From the NCBI RefSeq assembly GCF_030268065.1, contig NZ_BSDD01000004.1, positions 1 through 64,000 of the forward strand: 64,000 nt of DNA. The letters run 5' to 3'. Of this stretch, positions 18,325 through 27,980 are shown in pieces. The DNA comes from Geothrix rubra. Its GTDB lineage: Bacteria > Acidobacteriota > Holophagae > Holophagales > Holophagaceae. The position numbers and the translations under genes are program-made. Below the pieces are notes generated by a model. It had not been told where the DNA came from. It worked only from the letters and a program-made list of their open reading frames with translations, and did not search any database. How positions within the stretch are numbered: position 1 is the first letter of the stretch; every line of letters starts with the position of its first letter.

Positions 18325-20007
18325 TCATGCCTGCAGCAGGATGCGGGCGTGCTCCAGGGCCTCGGGCCGGTCGGGATGGCCGGAGAGCAGGCGGGCCAGC
18401 TCCCGGGTGCGGTCCTCGCCGGCCACCCAGCCCAGGGCGCTGCGGGTGCGGCCGCCCTCGGTCTCCTTGCGCAGGCGGCCGTGCCGGTCCGCCCGGGAGG
18501 CCACCTGGGCCAGGTGCGTCACCGCCAGCACCTGGTGGGCCCGGCCCAGCTCGGCCACGGCCTGCCCCACGGCCAGGGCCGTCTCCCCGCCGAGGCCCGC
18601 GTCCACCTCGTCCAGCACCAGGGTCAGGGCCTCGCGCTCGCCCTTCCCCAGCATCAGGCCCGCGCTCATGAGGGACAGCATGAGGCGGCTCAGCTCGCCG
18701 CCGGAGGCGATCTTGGCCAGGGGGCGGAAGCCCTCGCCGGGGTTGGATTCGATCCAGATGGCCAGGGCGGAGAAGCCCTGGACCGCCACACGGACCGGGC
18801 GGCCCTGCTGGAGGACCGGGCTCCCGGATTCCTCCGCCAGGCCGAGGCGCAGCTGGAGGCGGGCCCCCTTCATGCCCAGGCGGCCCAGGCGCTTCTGCAC
18901 CTCGGATTCCAGCTTCGGGAGGGCGGCGGTGCGCCGCTCATGCAGGGCCTCGGCCCGGGCCCGGTAGGCCTCGGCGGCCTTCGCCAGGCCGGCCTCCAGC
19001 TCCCGGATGGGCGCATCGCCGGCCAGGAGGGACGCCTGCTCCTCCCGCAGGGTCCGGGCCACCGCCGGCAGCTCCGAGGGCTCGCAGCGGTGGCGGCGGG
19101 CGAGGCGCTCGTAGAGGGCCAGCCGGGCCTCCAGGGCCTCGATGCGGTCCGCCCCGCCCTTCGACCACTGGAGGGCCTGGTCCTGGGCCAGGGCCAGGAG
19201 ATCCTCCAGCTCCAGCACGGCGGAACGCAGCCGGTCCTGCTCGGCCACCGCATCGGGCCAGTGCATCACGGCCTTCACCAGCGCCTTGTGGGCCAGCTCG
19301 ACCTTGGGCACGCCCTCGCCCAGGGCGTCGGCGGCCTCCCGGAAGGCCTGGGCCAGGTGGACGGCGTGGCGGAGGGGCTCCCGCTCGGCCCGCAGCTGCT
19401 CCCACTCGCCGGGCTTCGGGGCCAGCTTGTCCAGGTCCGCGAGGGCCTCCGCCAGCTGCTCCAGGCGCTGCTCCCGTTCGGCCTGGCTGCGGCGCCTGGC
19501 CTTGAGGGCGGCCTCGGCCTCCCGCACGGCGGCGGCCTCGGCCTCCAGGTCGGGCTCCAGGCCCAGCACCTCGTCGATGAGGGCCAGATGGCGCTCTTCG
19601 CCCAGCAGGGACTGGTGGTCGTGCTGGCTGGTGAGGCGCATCCAGATGCGGCCGGCCTCGCGCAGGTCCGACAGGGCGCAGCTGGCCCCGTTGATCCAGG
19701 CCCGGCTGCGGCCCGGCCCCACCTCCCGGCGCAGCACCACGGGCTGCTCCTCGGGCAGGCCCCGCTCGGCCAGGAAGGCCCGCCAGGCCTCGAAGCGGCC
19801 CTCCACCACGGCCTCCACCACGGCCCGCTCGGCGCCCCGGCGAACCAGCTCCCCGTCGCCCCGGGCCCCCACCAGCAGGGAGAGGGCATCCACCAGCAGC
19901 GACTTGCCCGCCCCCGTTTCGCCGGTCAGGACGGTGAAGCCCGGCCCCCAGTCCAGGGACAGGTCCTCCACCAGGGCCAGGTTCTGGATCCGAAGGGACG
20001 AGAGCAT
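18325..20007 (-). CDS. recN: DNA repair ATPase RecN
   Basis: The 560-residue SMC-like ATPase takes part in double-strand break repair. Walker A is GETGAGKS (29-36), at the usual place near the N-terminus. Coiled-coil arms fill about 150-370. The signature ASGGELSRLMLS and Walker B LVLDEVDAGLGGETA are near the C-terminus. Length is typical. The start ATG 20005-20007 gives the standard LSSLRIQNLALVE N-terminus. A TAGACT -10-like hexamer ends only six bases upstream, suggesting a leaderless or nearly leaderless mRNA. Confidence 0.96.
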   Translation of the reverse strand: MLSSLRIQNLALVEDLSLDWGPGFTVLTGETGAGKSLLVDALSLLVGARGDGELVRRGAERAVVEAVVEGRFEAWRAFLAERGLPEEQPVVLRREVGPGRSRAWINGASCALSDLREAGRIWMRLTSQHDHQSLLGEERHLALIDEVLGLEPDLEAEAAAVREAEAALKARRRSQAEREQRLEQLAEALADLDKLAPKPGEWEQLRAEREPLRHAVHLAQAFREAADALGEGVPKVELAHKALVKAVMHWPDAVAEQDRLRSAVLELEDLLALAQDQALQWSKGGADRIEALEARLALYERLARRHRCEPSELPAVARTLREEQASLLAGDAPIRELEAGLAKAAEAYRARAEALHERRTAALPKLESEVQKRLGRLGMKGARLQLRLGLAEESGSPVLQQGRPVRVAVQGFSALAIWIESNPGEGFRPLAKIASGGELSRLMLSLMSAGLMLGKGEREALTLVLDEVDAGLGGETALAVGQAVAELGRAHQVLAVTHLAQVASRADRHGRLRKETEGGRTRSALGWVAGEDRTRELARLLSGHPDRPEALEHARILLQA

Positions 20008-20013
20008 GGGACC

Positions 20014-20019
20014 AGTCTA
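20014..20019 (-). promoter_or_regulatory. -10-like hexamer TAGACT directly before recN
   Basis: The spacing to the ATG is six bases, so transcription would begin at or next to the start codon. No good -35 is visible, so the call is tentative. Confidence 0.35.
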
Positions 20020-20177
20020 GCGGGGGACCTCCGGTCCGGGCCCTGAAGGCGGGGAGGCCGGCCCTGCCGACGCCGTCGCCCCTCCGTCGCGGATCGCGGT
20101 AAACTTCCCGCTTCCCCCCCACGATTGCAGGGCGCCATTGGATCTCCCTCAGTCCTGACCAGCTTGAACAACCCTGG

Positions 20178-22217
20178 ATGCCCATGCGACCGCTCCGCGC
20201 CCTCCTGACGCTGGTTCTCCTCCTGCTGCCGACCCTTCTGCCCGCCCAGGAAGGCACCCTCCCTCCGGCGGTCAAGCGAACCGTCGCTGCGGCCTGTTTC
20301 GAAGTGGTCGTCAAACGCCCCGATGAGACCCAGGACCCGCTCACCTACGAGAAGGAGCTGCCCTGGGACCTCGTGCCCTTCAACCTCCGCAATGACAAGT
20401 ACTTCTCCATCGGCACCGCCTTCGCGATCTCCGATCGGGAGCTCGTCACCGCCAACCATGTCTTCGCCCCCCTGTTCACGTCGATGGGTTTCCAGGCCTG
20501 CTACATCCGCGACGCGCAGCAGCACGTCTACCAGGTGGACCAGATCCTCGGCCTGGACGAGCAGCGGGACGTCGTGCGCTTCACGGTGAAGGACCGGACC
20601 TTCGACCAGTGGCTGCCCCTCAAGGATTCCGTCCAGACCAACGACACCGTCTTCACCGTGGGCAACGCCTACGGAGAGGGCGTGGTGGTCCGGCCCGGCG
20701 AGATCATCGGCACGATTCCCGAGCCCCTGAACGGCAGCTGGAACCTCCTCAAGACCAGCGCCAACGTCAATCCCGGCAATTCCGGAGGCCCCCTGGTGGA
20801 CCCGACGGGCCGTGTCGTGGGCGTCGTCCTGTCCAAGAAGGACAACATCTGCTACTCGCTGCCCACCGCGGAACTCCAGCGGATGAAGGCCCGGACGGCC
20901 GTGTTCTACAACAAGATGACCTTCTCGTTCTCCCTGGTGCCCGAGCGCACCAGGGCCCTCGAATGCGCCTTCGAGCTCCCCCTTCCCCAGTCCTTCACCG
21001 AGATCCGCACGCACTACGGCGAGAAGTTCTCGGCCTTCTACACCCAGTCCATGGACAGCCTCTTCCAGAGCCTGGGCAGCGAGGGCTTCCCGGACGGCGC
21101 CTCCAGCGAGGGCGCCATCCACGACATCCCCTCCAGCGCCCAGCCCCAGGTCATCTTCCAGAACGACACCACCAAGAACTGGGCCTACTCGGGGCTCGAC
21201 TACAAGACCGCCGAACTGGGCAAGAACGGGCGGCTGCACTACGCCAATGCGAACGGCGTCTATTTCTTCAGGCTCCAGCGCCCGGATGATGTCCCCCTCA
21301 AGGCCCTGGCGGAGGACCCGAAGCTGGCCATGGACCTCCTCCTCAAGGGAGCCGCGGTGCAGCGGAAGGTCGGCGGCCAGGACATCCGCATCACGTCCTT
21401 CGGCAAGCCCACCCTCACCAAGCCGCATACCGACCGGTTCGGCCGTCCCTGGCAGGAATCCCTGTGGTTCACCCCCTACGATGACGGCATCGTCCTGAGC
21501 TACGCCACCCTGATCCCCTCGGGCCTCGTGATGGTGGTGAAGTTCATCGAATCCGGCCAGCTCACCGCGTGGAGCTACGACCTGCCGCGGGTGCTGGACT
21601 ACACCTACATCCCCTACTTCGCCAAGTTGAGCCAGTGGGAGGACTACCTGCCCCTCAAGGAGCGCCTCCCGGAGACCCTGCGGGGCGTGAAGCTCGAATT
21701 CAAGGAGGGCAGGTCCCTGAAGGTGGATGCCCTCTGGGCCCACCTCGCCCTGGACCCCCAGTCGGCGCAGTTGACACCCGGCGCCTATTTCGGGCTCTAC
21801 ATGGGCTTCTCGCACAAGGGGAAGGACATCGTCTGGGACCTGCGCCGGGTCGAGTTCGACGACGAGGAGGATGACAACTATTTCGTGGTCCTCAAGCACA
21901 CCCACCCCGCCCCCACCCTGCCCGATTCGGACCAGAAAGGCTGGAAGGAAGTGGCCAGGCAACGCCATCCCTATACGGGCAGCGCCTTCGAGGAGGAGGG
22001 CAGCACCCGCATTGCCACCCTGCTCCCCGGCTTCCTCGCCCAGGGGACTCCCGCCCTGGACCAGGAAGCCCTCTTCACCCTCTACCTGGTCCGGGTGGGG
22101 AAGGTCCCCGAGGGCGACATGCAGAAGCGCCTCGAGCACCTCATGGCCACCCTCGGGCCCTCGGGCCCGGCCCCGGCCACCGGTCCGTCCCTCCACCGAC
22201 CCGCCGGGCCCCGCTAG
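20178..22217 (+). CDS. Secreted trypsin-fold serine protease
   Basis: The 679-residue protein has a clear signal peptide (about 1-25 ending LPAQ). A chymotrypsin/HtrA-like domain follows with likely triad H94 (TANHVF), D131 (DEQRDVVRF) and S202 (NPGNSGGP). No PDZ domain is recognised. Instead there is a long C-terminal part (about 260-670) of mixed strands of unknown family, so it differs from ordinary DegP/HtrA. It probably acts in the periplasm or outside. The start is ATG 20178, and ATG 20184 is equally possible. No strong Shine-Dalgarno is present. It stands alone, divergent from recN. Confidence 0.8.
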   Translation: MPMRPLRALLTLVLLLLPTLLPAQEGTLPPAVKRTVAAACFEVVVKRPDETQDPLTYEKELPWDLVPFNLRNDKYFSIGTAFAISDRELVTANHVFAPLFTSMGFQACYIRDAQQHVYQVDQILGLDEQRDVVRFTVKDRTFDQWLPLKDSVQTNDTVFTVGNAYGEGVVVRPGEIIGTIPEPLNGSWNLLKTSANVNPGNSGGPLVDPTGRVVGVVLSKKDNICYSLPTAELQRMKARTAVFYNKMTFSFSLVPERTRALECAFELPLPQSFTEIRTHYGEKFSAFYTQSMDSLFQSLGSEGFPDGASSEGAIHDIPSSAQPQVIFQNDTTKNWAYSGLDYKTAELGKNGRLHYANANGVYFFRLQRPDDVPLKALAEDPKLAMDLLLKGAAVQRKVGGQDIRITSFGKPTLTKPHTDRFGRPWQESLWFTPYDDGIVLSYATLIPSGLVMVVKFIESGQLTAWSYDLPRVLDYTYIPYFAKLSQWEDYLPLKERLPETLRGVKLEFKEGRSLKVDALWAHLALDPQSAQLTPGAYFGLYMGFSHKGKDIVWDLRRVEFDDEEDDNYFVVLKHTHPAPTLPDSDQKGWKEVARQRHPYTGSAFEEEGSTRIATLLPGFLAQGTPALDQEALFTLYLVRVGKVPEGDMQKRLEHLMATLGPSGPAPATGPSLHRPAGPR

Positions 22218-22517
22218 CGAGCGGAGGGGCCCGGCAAGGCAGCCCGCCACAGGCCTCGGAGCGTGCCCGTCCGGCAGCCGTGGGCCGGGGCGATGACCCT
22301 GGTGTGCCCGCCCAGGCGCCACCACCTTCCTTGTCCCCGCCCCGATGTGGGTGGGTGGCCATCAGCCAGCCCGGCCCGCGCCGTTACCGGGCACGCATCC
22401 GAGCGTCTGTCCCGGGCCTGTTCCCCCCGGGGATGAAATTCCAGGGCCATCCAGGTCCAGGATCTGGAAAATGCATAATATACTTTGAGTCTCATTTAAC
22501 CAATTGCGTGGGGCCCC
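22218..22517. other. 300-base spacer with AT-rich promoter-like end
   Basis: No gene is seen. The first 220 bases are GC-rich and unremarkable. At 22470-22500 the sequence becomes AT-rich, with TATACT (22479-22484) as a -10 candidate about 35 bases before the next ATG. A TGAGTCTCA palindrome-like nonamer (22486-22494) shares its GAGTCTCA core with a site upstream of the first M4 protease. Confidence 0.4.
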
Positions 22518-25500
22518 ATGAACCTCCCAAGGATTCCGACCCATTCGAGGGCCGAAGTGGCCTTCATGTTCGCGGCGATGAGTCTCATCGGACTGGCCGG
22601 TTTGATCTCCTGTTCGGGCCGGTCCTCCCACAATCGGCCCCCCGTCCTTGGCAACGCCGTCTTCGACAACGGCGGCGTCCCCTTCAACGGCGCCAAGAGC
22701 TTCAACCTGCAGACCCTGACCAGGGCCATGGATCCCGAAGGGGGCGCGCTCCGATTCATCGTGGGCCGCACCCTGTCCGGCGCCGACATCGGCAGCCTCA
22801 CGGTCTCCGGGCCCCTCGGCACCTTCACGCCCCGGCCCGGCGTGGAAGGATCCGCCGTCTTCGAGATCGTGGCCCTGGATCCCCAGGGCGCCGGCTCCCG
22901 GCCTGCCCAGCTCACCGTGACCCAGGTCGACACGAAAGCGCCCCAGCTGGATCCCGCCATCTACGACATCACGGCACCCACCACCCAGGACGTGACCGCG
23001 AGCATCCGCGTGACGGAAAAGGAGGACCTCCCCCCGCCGCCCGGAGGCTGGACGAGAACGGGCTCCAGCCCAAACTGGACCTACAGCCGGACCTATACCG
23101 CCAACATCACCGGCGATCCCTTCACGTTGACCGACAGGGCCGGCAACAGCAGCACCCAGCTCGTCACCATCGCGAACATCGATCGCGTGGCCCCCGTGGT
23201 GGAAGACGCGGCCTACTCGACCACGGCCCCCACCAACCAGGACGTGGTGGCGACCTTCCGCACCGTGGAGAACCTGGACGCGCCTGCCGGATGGGCGAAG
23301 TCCGTGGAGGCGGCGAGCGGGAAGTTCGCCTACACCAAGACCTACCCGGCCAACACCGCCGAGACGGTCTCCTTCTTCGATGCTCCGGGCAATCGCACGG
23401 ACAAGGTGGTGAACATCACCTGGATCGACAAGCAGGCCCCGACGATGGTGACCTTTGATGCCACCGGCCTGACCAGCACCTCCGCCGATCTGCTCCTGGT
23501 GGCGGATGAGGATGCCAAGGGGTACCTGTGGTTCCCCGCCGCGCCTCCGGCCACCGAACCCACCCCGGATGACGTCGTCCAGCACGCCACGGCCGATGCC
23601 ACCCTCCTGACGCTGGCGGGGAACCAGGCGACGACCTACCCCAGGACCGGGCTCCTGCCCGACACCCCCTACGTGGCCTACCTCGTGGCCGAGGACCCGG
23701 CGCTCAACCGCTCGGCCGTCCGGAAACTCGCGTTCCGGACCTCGGTGACGCCCGACGCACCGACCCTCAACCCGGCCCCGACAGGCAGTCCCTCCGGCAG
23801 CGACCTGGTGATCACCTGGGGTCTTTCGGATGCGGATGGCGTGCAATTCGGGAAAGTGGACCTCTTCAGCGTGCCCGGCGGCCTCACCGCCACGGCCCCG
23901 AACGCGAGTGGCAGCTCCCAGGTGACCTTTCCGAACCTGCCCCGGGGGACCTACACGGCCCTCGCCCATGGCCAGGCCATGAACGGCACCACCGGGCAAT
24001 GGGCGGACATCACCTCGCCGCCGTCCAACGCCATCGCCGTCCCCAACCACGCCCCCAGCCTGCCACCCGCCATCGCCCTCCCGGCCGGAAGCCAGGGGAC
24101 GCCCTACAGCCAGATCCTCCCCACGGCCACGGACGTGGATAGCGATCCGGTCACCTACGCCCTCACGGGCACCCTCCCCGCGGGGATCAGCTTCGCTCCG
24201 GGAACCCACAGCCTGACGGGCACCCCCACCGAGGCGGGCACCTTCGGCCTGTCCTACGCCGCCAGCGATGGCCAGGGCGGCAGCACCAGCCGGAGCCTCT
24301 CCCTGGTGATCGCACCCACCACCTTCCTCATCCAGGGCAATGCCGGGACGGCGGGCACGACGCTCACCTACGTCGATGGCACGACGAAGACCGTCACCGC
24401 GGATGCCTCCGGGGCCTACAGCCTCCCCGTCCCGTACGGCTGGTCCGGCACCGTCACCCCCGCCAAGGCCGGCTACACCTTCTCCCCGGCCAGCGCCACG
24501 TACCCCCAGGTGCTCGCCAACCAGGCCCAGAACTACACCGCCTCGGCCATCACCTACACCCTCAGCGGCAATGCCGGGGTGGGGGGCGCGACCCTCACCT
24601 ACGTCGACGGCACGACGAAGACCGTCACCGCGGATGCCTCCGGAGCCTACAGCCTCCCCGTCTCCTACGACTGGTCCGGCACCGTCACGCCTTCCAAGGC
24701 CGGCTACACCTTCTCGCCGACGAGTTCCACGTACACCCACGTGCTCGCCAACCAGGTCCAGAGCTACACGGCCACGGCCATCACCTACACCCTCAGCGGC
24801 AACGCAGGCGTGGCGGGCGCAACGCTCACCTACGTCGATGGCACGGCGAAGCTGGTCACCGCGGATGCCTCCGGGGCCTACAGCCTCACCGTCCCCTACG
24901 GCTGGTCGGGCACCGTCACGCCCGCCAAGGCCGGATACACCTTCTCCCCGGCCAGCGCCACCTACACCCAGGTGCTCGCCAACCAAGCCCAGAACTACAC
25001 GGCCACGGCCATCACCTACACCCTCAGCGGCAACGCCGGCGTGGGGGGCGCGACCCTCACCTACGTCGACGGCACGGCGAAGACCGTCACCGCGGATGCC
25101 TCCGGGGCCTACAGCCTCTCCGTCCCCTACGGCTGGTCCGGCACCGTCACGCCCGCCAAGGCCGGCTACACCTTCTCCCCGGCCAACGCCACCTACACCC
25201 AAGTGCTCGCCAACCAGGTCCAGAGCTTCACGGCCACGGCCATCACCTACACCCTCAGCGGCAATGCCGGGGTGGGGGGCGCGACCCTCACCTACGTCGA
25301 TGGCACGACGAAGACCGTCACCGCGGATGCCTCCGGGGCCTACAGCCTCACCGTCCCCTACGGCTGGTCCGGCACCGTCACGCCCGCCAAGGCCGGATAC
25401 ACCTTCACGCCGGCCAGCCGGAGCTATGCCAACCTCACCGCCAGCCTGGCCGGGCAGGACTACAGCCTCGCCAACCTGGTGCTGTCGGGGTCGGCCGATA

Positions 25501-26648
25501 CCCAGGGCAACTCCAACTTCACCATCACCAACCTCGGCGGGGCCATGACCTCCGCCTTCACCTGGGAGCTCTACCAGAACGGCGCCTTCCTCACCAGCGG
25601 CCCGTTCCAGCTGACGGCAGCCGGAACCCCCGGCGCGACCTCACAGATCTCGATCAATGGGTTGTACGGGAATGTGACGGTCGTCCTCAAGGACGGCAGT
25701 TCCACCCAGATCGCCAGCGCCACCGTCTTCGTGGAGTTCCACCCCGGCGTGACGATCAAGCAGGCCAGCACCCAGGCCGATCCCACCAACCTGAGCCCCA
25801 TCCTCTTCGACGTGGTGTTCGACGGCCCGGTCACCGGCTTCGACGCCAGCGGCGTGGTCATCACCGGCATGGCGGGCACGCCTGGCATCACCGTGACCGG
25901 CAGTGGTGCCAACTACCAGGTGGCCGTGACCGGCATGGCCAATGGCGAGACCGTCTCCGCCGCCATCCGCGCCAACGCCGCCCTCAGCACGACGAGCGGC
26001 TTCGGCAACCTGGCCTCCCGCACCGGGTACGACAACCACGTCACCTACTACCAGATCAACCTCGTGCTTTCAGGCTCTGCGGACCTCGCCGGGAATTCCA
26101 ACTTCACCATCACGAATCTCGGGGGCCAGATGCTCTCCGACTACACCTGGGACCTCTACCAGAACGGGGTCTTCCTCACCAGCGGCCCCTTCAGGCTGAC
26201 GGCCGCGGGAACCCCCGGCGCGACCTCACAGATCTCGATCAATGGGCTGTACGGGAACATCACCGTCGACATCAAGGATGGGACGACGGCGAGCGCGGTC
26301 CAGATCGCCAGCTCCACCGTCTTCGTGGAGTTCCACCCCGGCGTGACGATCAAGCAGGCCGCGGGCCAGGCCGATCCCACGAGTTCGAGCCCCATCCTGT
26401 TCGACGTCGTCTTCGACGGCCCCGTCACCGGCTTCACGTCCAGCGACGTCGTGATCACCGGCATGGCGGGAACGCCCGGCGTGACCGTGACCGGCAGCGG
26501 AGCCAACTACCAGGTCGCGGTGACCGGCATGGCCCCGGGCGAGACCGTCACCGCCACCATCCCCGCCAACGTCGCGGTCAGCACGACGAGCGGATTCGGC
26601 AACCTGGCCTCCCGCACCGGGTACGACAACCACGTCACGTTCAACTAG
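22518..26648 (+). CDS. Large surface lipoprotein with five 77-residue repeats
   Basis: The 1376-residue protein begins with a hydrophobic segment and lipobox LISC (C32), so it should be exported and lipidated. Residues about 60-500 contain Ig/fibronectin-like strands. About 509-598 is a putative He_PIG/cadherin-like domain. Residues about 602-985 are five near-identical repeats with a GNAG...TYVDGT...DASGAYSL core, resembling carboxypeptidase-regulatory-like folds. The last 390 residues are two further repeats of about 195 residues with NLVLSGSAD starts. No catalytic motif is seen. An adhesin or surface-structure role is likely but inferred. No strong ribosome site precedes the ATG. Confidence 0.78.
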   Translation: MNLPRIPTHSRAEVAFMFAAMSLIGLAGLISCSGRSSHNRPPVLGNAVFDNGGVPFNGAKSFNLQTLTRAMDPEGGALRFIVGRTLSGADIGSLTVSGPLGTFTPRPGVEGSAVFEIVALDPQGAGSRPAQLTVTQVDTKAPQLDPAIYDITAPTTQDVTASIRVTEKEDLPPPPGGWTRTGSSPNWTYSRTYTANITGDPFTLTDRAGNSSTQLVTIANIDRVAPVVEDAAYSTTAPTNQDVVATFRTVENLDAPAGWAKSVEAASGKFAYTKTYPANTAETVSFFDAPGNRTDKVVNITWIDKQAPTMVTFDATGLTSTSADLLLVADEDAKGYLWFPAAPPATEPTPDDVVQHATADATLLTLAGNQATTYPRTGLLPDTPYVAYLVAEDPALNRSAVRKLAFRTSVTPDAPTLNPAPTGSPSGSDLVITWGLSDADGVQFGKVDLFSVPGGLTATAPNASGSSQVTFPNLPRGTYTALAHGQAMNGTTGQWADITSPPSNAIAVPNHAPSLPPAIALPAGSQGTPYSQILPTATDVDSDPVTYALTGTLPAGISFAPGTHSLTGTPTEAGTFGLSYAASDGQGGSTSRSLSLVIAPTTFLIQGNAGTAGTTLTYVDGTTKTVTADASGAYSLPVPYGWSGTVTPAKAGYTFSPASATYPQVLANQAQNYTASAITYTLSGNAGVGGATLTYVDGTTKTVTADASGAYSLPVSYDWSGTVTPSKAGYTFSPTSSTYTHVLANQVQSYTATAITYTLSGNAGVAGATLTYVDGTAKLVTADASGAYSLTVPYGWSGTVTPAKAGYTFSPASATYTQVLANQAQNYTATAITYTLSGNAGVGGATLTYVDGTAKTVTADASGAYSLSVPYGWSGTVTPAKAGYTFSPANATYTQVLANQVQSFTATAITYTLSGNAGVGGATLTYVDGTTKTVTADASGAYSLTVPYGWSGTVTPAKAGYTFTPASRSYANLTASLAGQDYSLANLVLSGSADTQGNSNFTITNLGGAMTSAFTWELYQNGAFLTSGPFQLTAAGTPGATSQISINGLYGNVTVVLKDGSSTQIASATVFVEFHPGVTIKQASTQADPTNLSPILFDVVFDGPVTGFDASGVVITGMAGTPGITVTGSGANYQVAVTGMANGETVSAAIRANAALSTTSGFGNLASRTGYDNHVTYYQINLVLSGSADLAGNSNFTITNLGGQMLSDYTWDLYQNGVFLTSGPFRLTAAGTPGATSQISINGLYGNITVDIKDGTTASAVQIASSTVFVEFHPGVTIKQAAGQADPTSSSPILFDVVFDGPVTGFTSSDVVITGMAGTPGVTVTGSGANYQVAVTGMAPGETVTATIPANVAVSTTSGFGNLASRTGYDNHVTFN
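24320..25460 (+). repeat. Five tandem 231-bp coding repeats
   Basis: The CACCTACACCCTCAGCGGC landmark recurs at 24551, 24782, 25013 and 25244, exactly 231 bases (77 codons) apart. A more diverged first unit begins near 24320. Copies are nearly identical at DNA level, which favours copy-number change by recombination and risks assembly collapse. Confidence 0.9.
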
Positions 26649-26677
26649 GACGAAGCCCGCCCGCAACAGGACCCGAG

Positions 26678-26696
26678 GCCGGGGCCCTCCCGGCCG
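26678..26696 (+). terminator. Possible terminator hairpin after the repeat lipoprotein
   Basis: GGCCGGG and CCCGGCC flank a 5-base loop 29 bases past the stop. There is no U-tract, so termination here is uncertain. Confidence 0.3.
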
Positions 26697-26818
26697 GGTG
26701 GGGATCGCACAGTCCATGGATTGAATCAGCCCCGGGGTGCTGGAAGGGGGCGATCCGCCTCCGGCAAGGATTCCTTCCGGCTGACGGCGCCGGGCATACT
26801 GGCAACGGGAGGAACCCC

Positions 26819-27826
26819 ATGCACTACCGGAAGCCCTGCGGCAGCGTCCTGGAGGCCATCGGCAACACGCCCCTGGTCCGGCTCCGCCGCGTCGTCGCGG
26901 ACCTTCCGGCGGAGATCTTCGCCAAGCTGGAGTTCATGAATCCCATGGGCAGCAGCAAGGACCGCATCGCCCGCTACATGATCGAAGCCGCCGAGAAGGA
27001 CGGCCGGCTGAAGCCCGGCGACACGATCATCGAGAACTCCTCGGGCAACACCGCCATGGGCCTGGCCCTCCTGGCCCTCCAGAAGGGCTACAAGCTGAAG
27101 GCCGTGGTGCGGGACACGATCTCGAAGGAGAAGCTCAACCAGCTGCTGGCCCTGGGCGTGGATGTGGTGAAGGCGGACACGAGCCTGCCGCCGGAGCACC
27201 CGGAGAGCTACAACCACCTGGCGGTCAAGCTGGCCCGGGAGACGCCCGGCTGCTACTTCCCCGACCAGCATGGCAACCGCGAGAACAACGCCGCCCACTA
27301 CCACGGCACGGGCCCCGAGGTCTGGGAGCAGATGGAGGGCCGCATCGACGTCTTCGTGGCCGGCGCCGGCACCGGCGGCACCATCGGCGGCACCGGCCGC
27401 TACCTCAAGGAGCAGGACCCGAAGATCCGCGTCATCGCCGTGGATCCCGTGGGCTCCGTGTTCTCGCCCCACTTCCGGGGCGAGAAGGAACCCAAGGCCG
27501 GGCCCTACAAGATCGAGGGCCTGGGCGACGAGTTCCTCATCCCCACCATGGAGTTCGACGTGGTGGACGACATGCTCCAGATCACCGACCGCCAGGCCTT
27601 CCACCACGCGCGGCGCCTCGTACGGGAGGAGGGCATCCTGGGCGGCGGAAGCAGCGGCGCGGCCCTCTGGGCGGTGCGCCAGGTGGCGAAGCGCCTGCCG
27701 CCCCGGGAGAAGCCCTACCGCATCGTCACCGTCTTCCCCGATGGCGCGGGTCGCTACCTCAGCAGCATCTTCAACGACGCGTGGATGGCCGCTCAGGGCC
27801 TCCTCGAGCCGGATGCCGAGGGCTGA
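26819..27826 (+). CDS. Cysteine synthase / cystathionine beta-synthase family enzyme
   Basis: This is a 335-residue PLP enzyme of fold type II. The N-terminal IGNTPLVRL and the lysine in MGSSKDRIA (Schiff base) are present. So are the substrate-binding NSSGNTAMGLA stretch and the phosphate-binding GAGTGGTIGG loop. It has no CBS domains. The HYHGTGPEVWEQ region and overall length match the family that makes cysteine from O-acetylserine or cystathionine from serine and homocysteine; the sequence alone does not decide which. The start ATG 26819 has GGGAGG upstream. It lies upstream of the methionine genes but is not in their operon. Confidence 0.88.
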   Translation: MHYRKPCGSVLEAIGNTPLVRLRRVVADLPAEIFAKLEFMNPMGSSKDRIARYMIEAAEKDGRLKPGDTIIENSSGNTAMGLALLALQKGYKLKAVVRDTISKEKLNQLLALGVDVVKADTSLPPEHPESYNHLAVKLARETPGCYFPDQHGNRENNAAHYHGTGPEVWEQMEGRIDVFVAGAGTGGTIGGTGRYLKEQDPKIRVIAVDPVGSVFSPHFRGEKEPKAGPYKIEGLGDEFLIPTMEFDVVDDMLQITDRQAFHHARRLVREEGILGGGSSGAALWAVRQVAKRLPPREKPYRIVTVFPDGAGRYLSSIFNDAWMAAQGLLEPDAEG

Positions 27827-27837
27827 CAATGAAAAGC

Positions 27838-27940
27838 CTCCACGAAGGACACGAAGACGCCCTTCGGGCGCCTGGCAGGACACCAAGAGAGGTGAGAGCG
27901 CCTGGCCTTCGTGCCCTTGGCGTATTCTTCGTGCCCTTCC
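27838..27940. repeat. Degenerate CACGAAGG-type inverted repeat
   Basis: Left arm units CACGAAGGACACGAAGACGCC (27841-27861) are mirrored by TTCGTGCCC...TTCTTCGTGCCC on the right (27907-27939). It belongs to the same style of palindromic element as 39131-39208 but is more diverged. It fills the gap before the E1 beta gene. Confidence 0.55.
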
Positions 27941-27980
27941 CGGAGATCCTTTCAAGTCCTTCCCGCCCACGGAGCTGACC

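Noticed and set aside
24320-25460. Regular repeats considered as a CRISPR array
   Set aside because: Units are 231 bp, coding and contiguous with no unique spacers, and lie inside one open frame. No cas genes are present.
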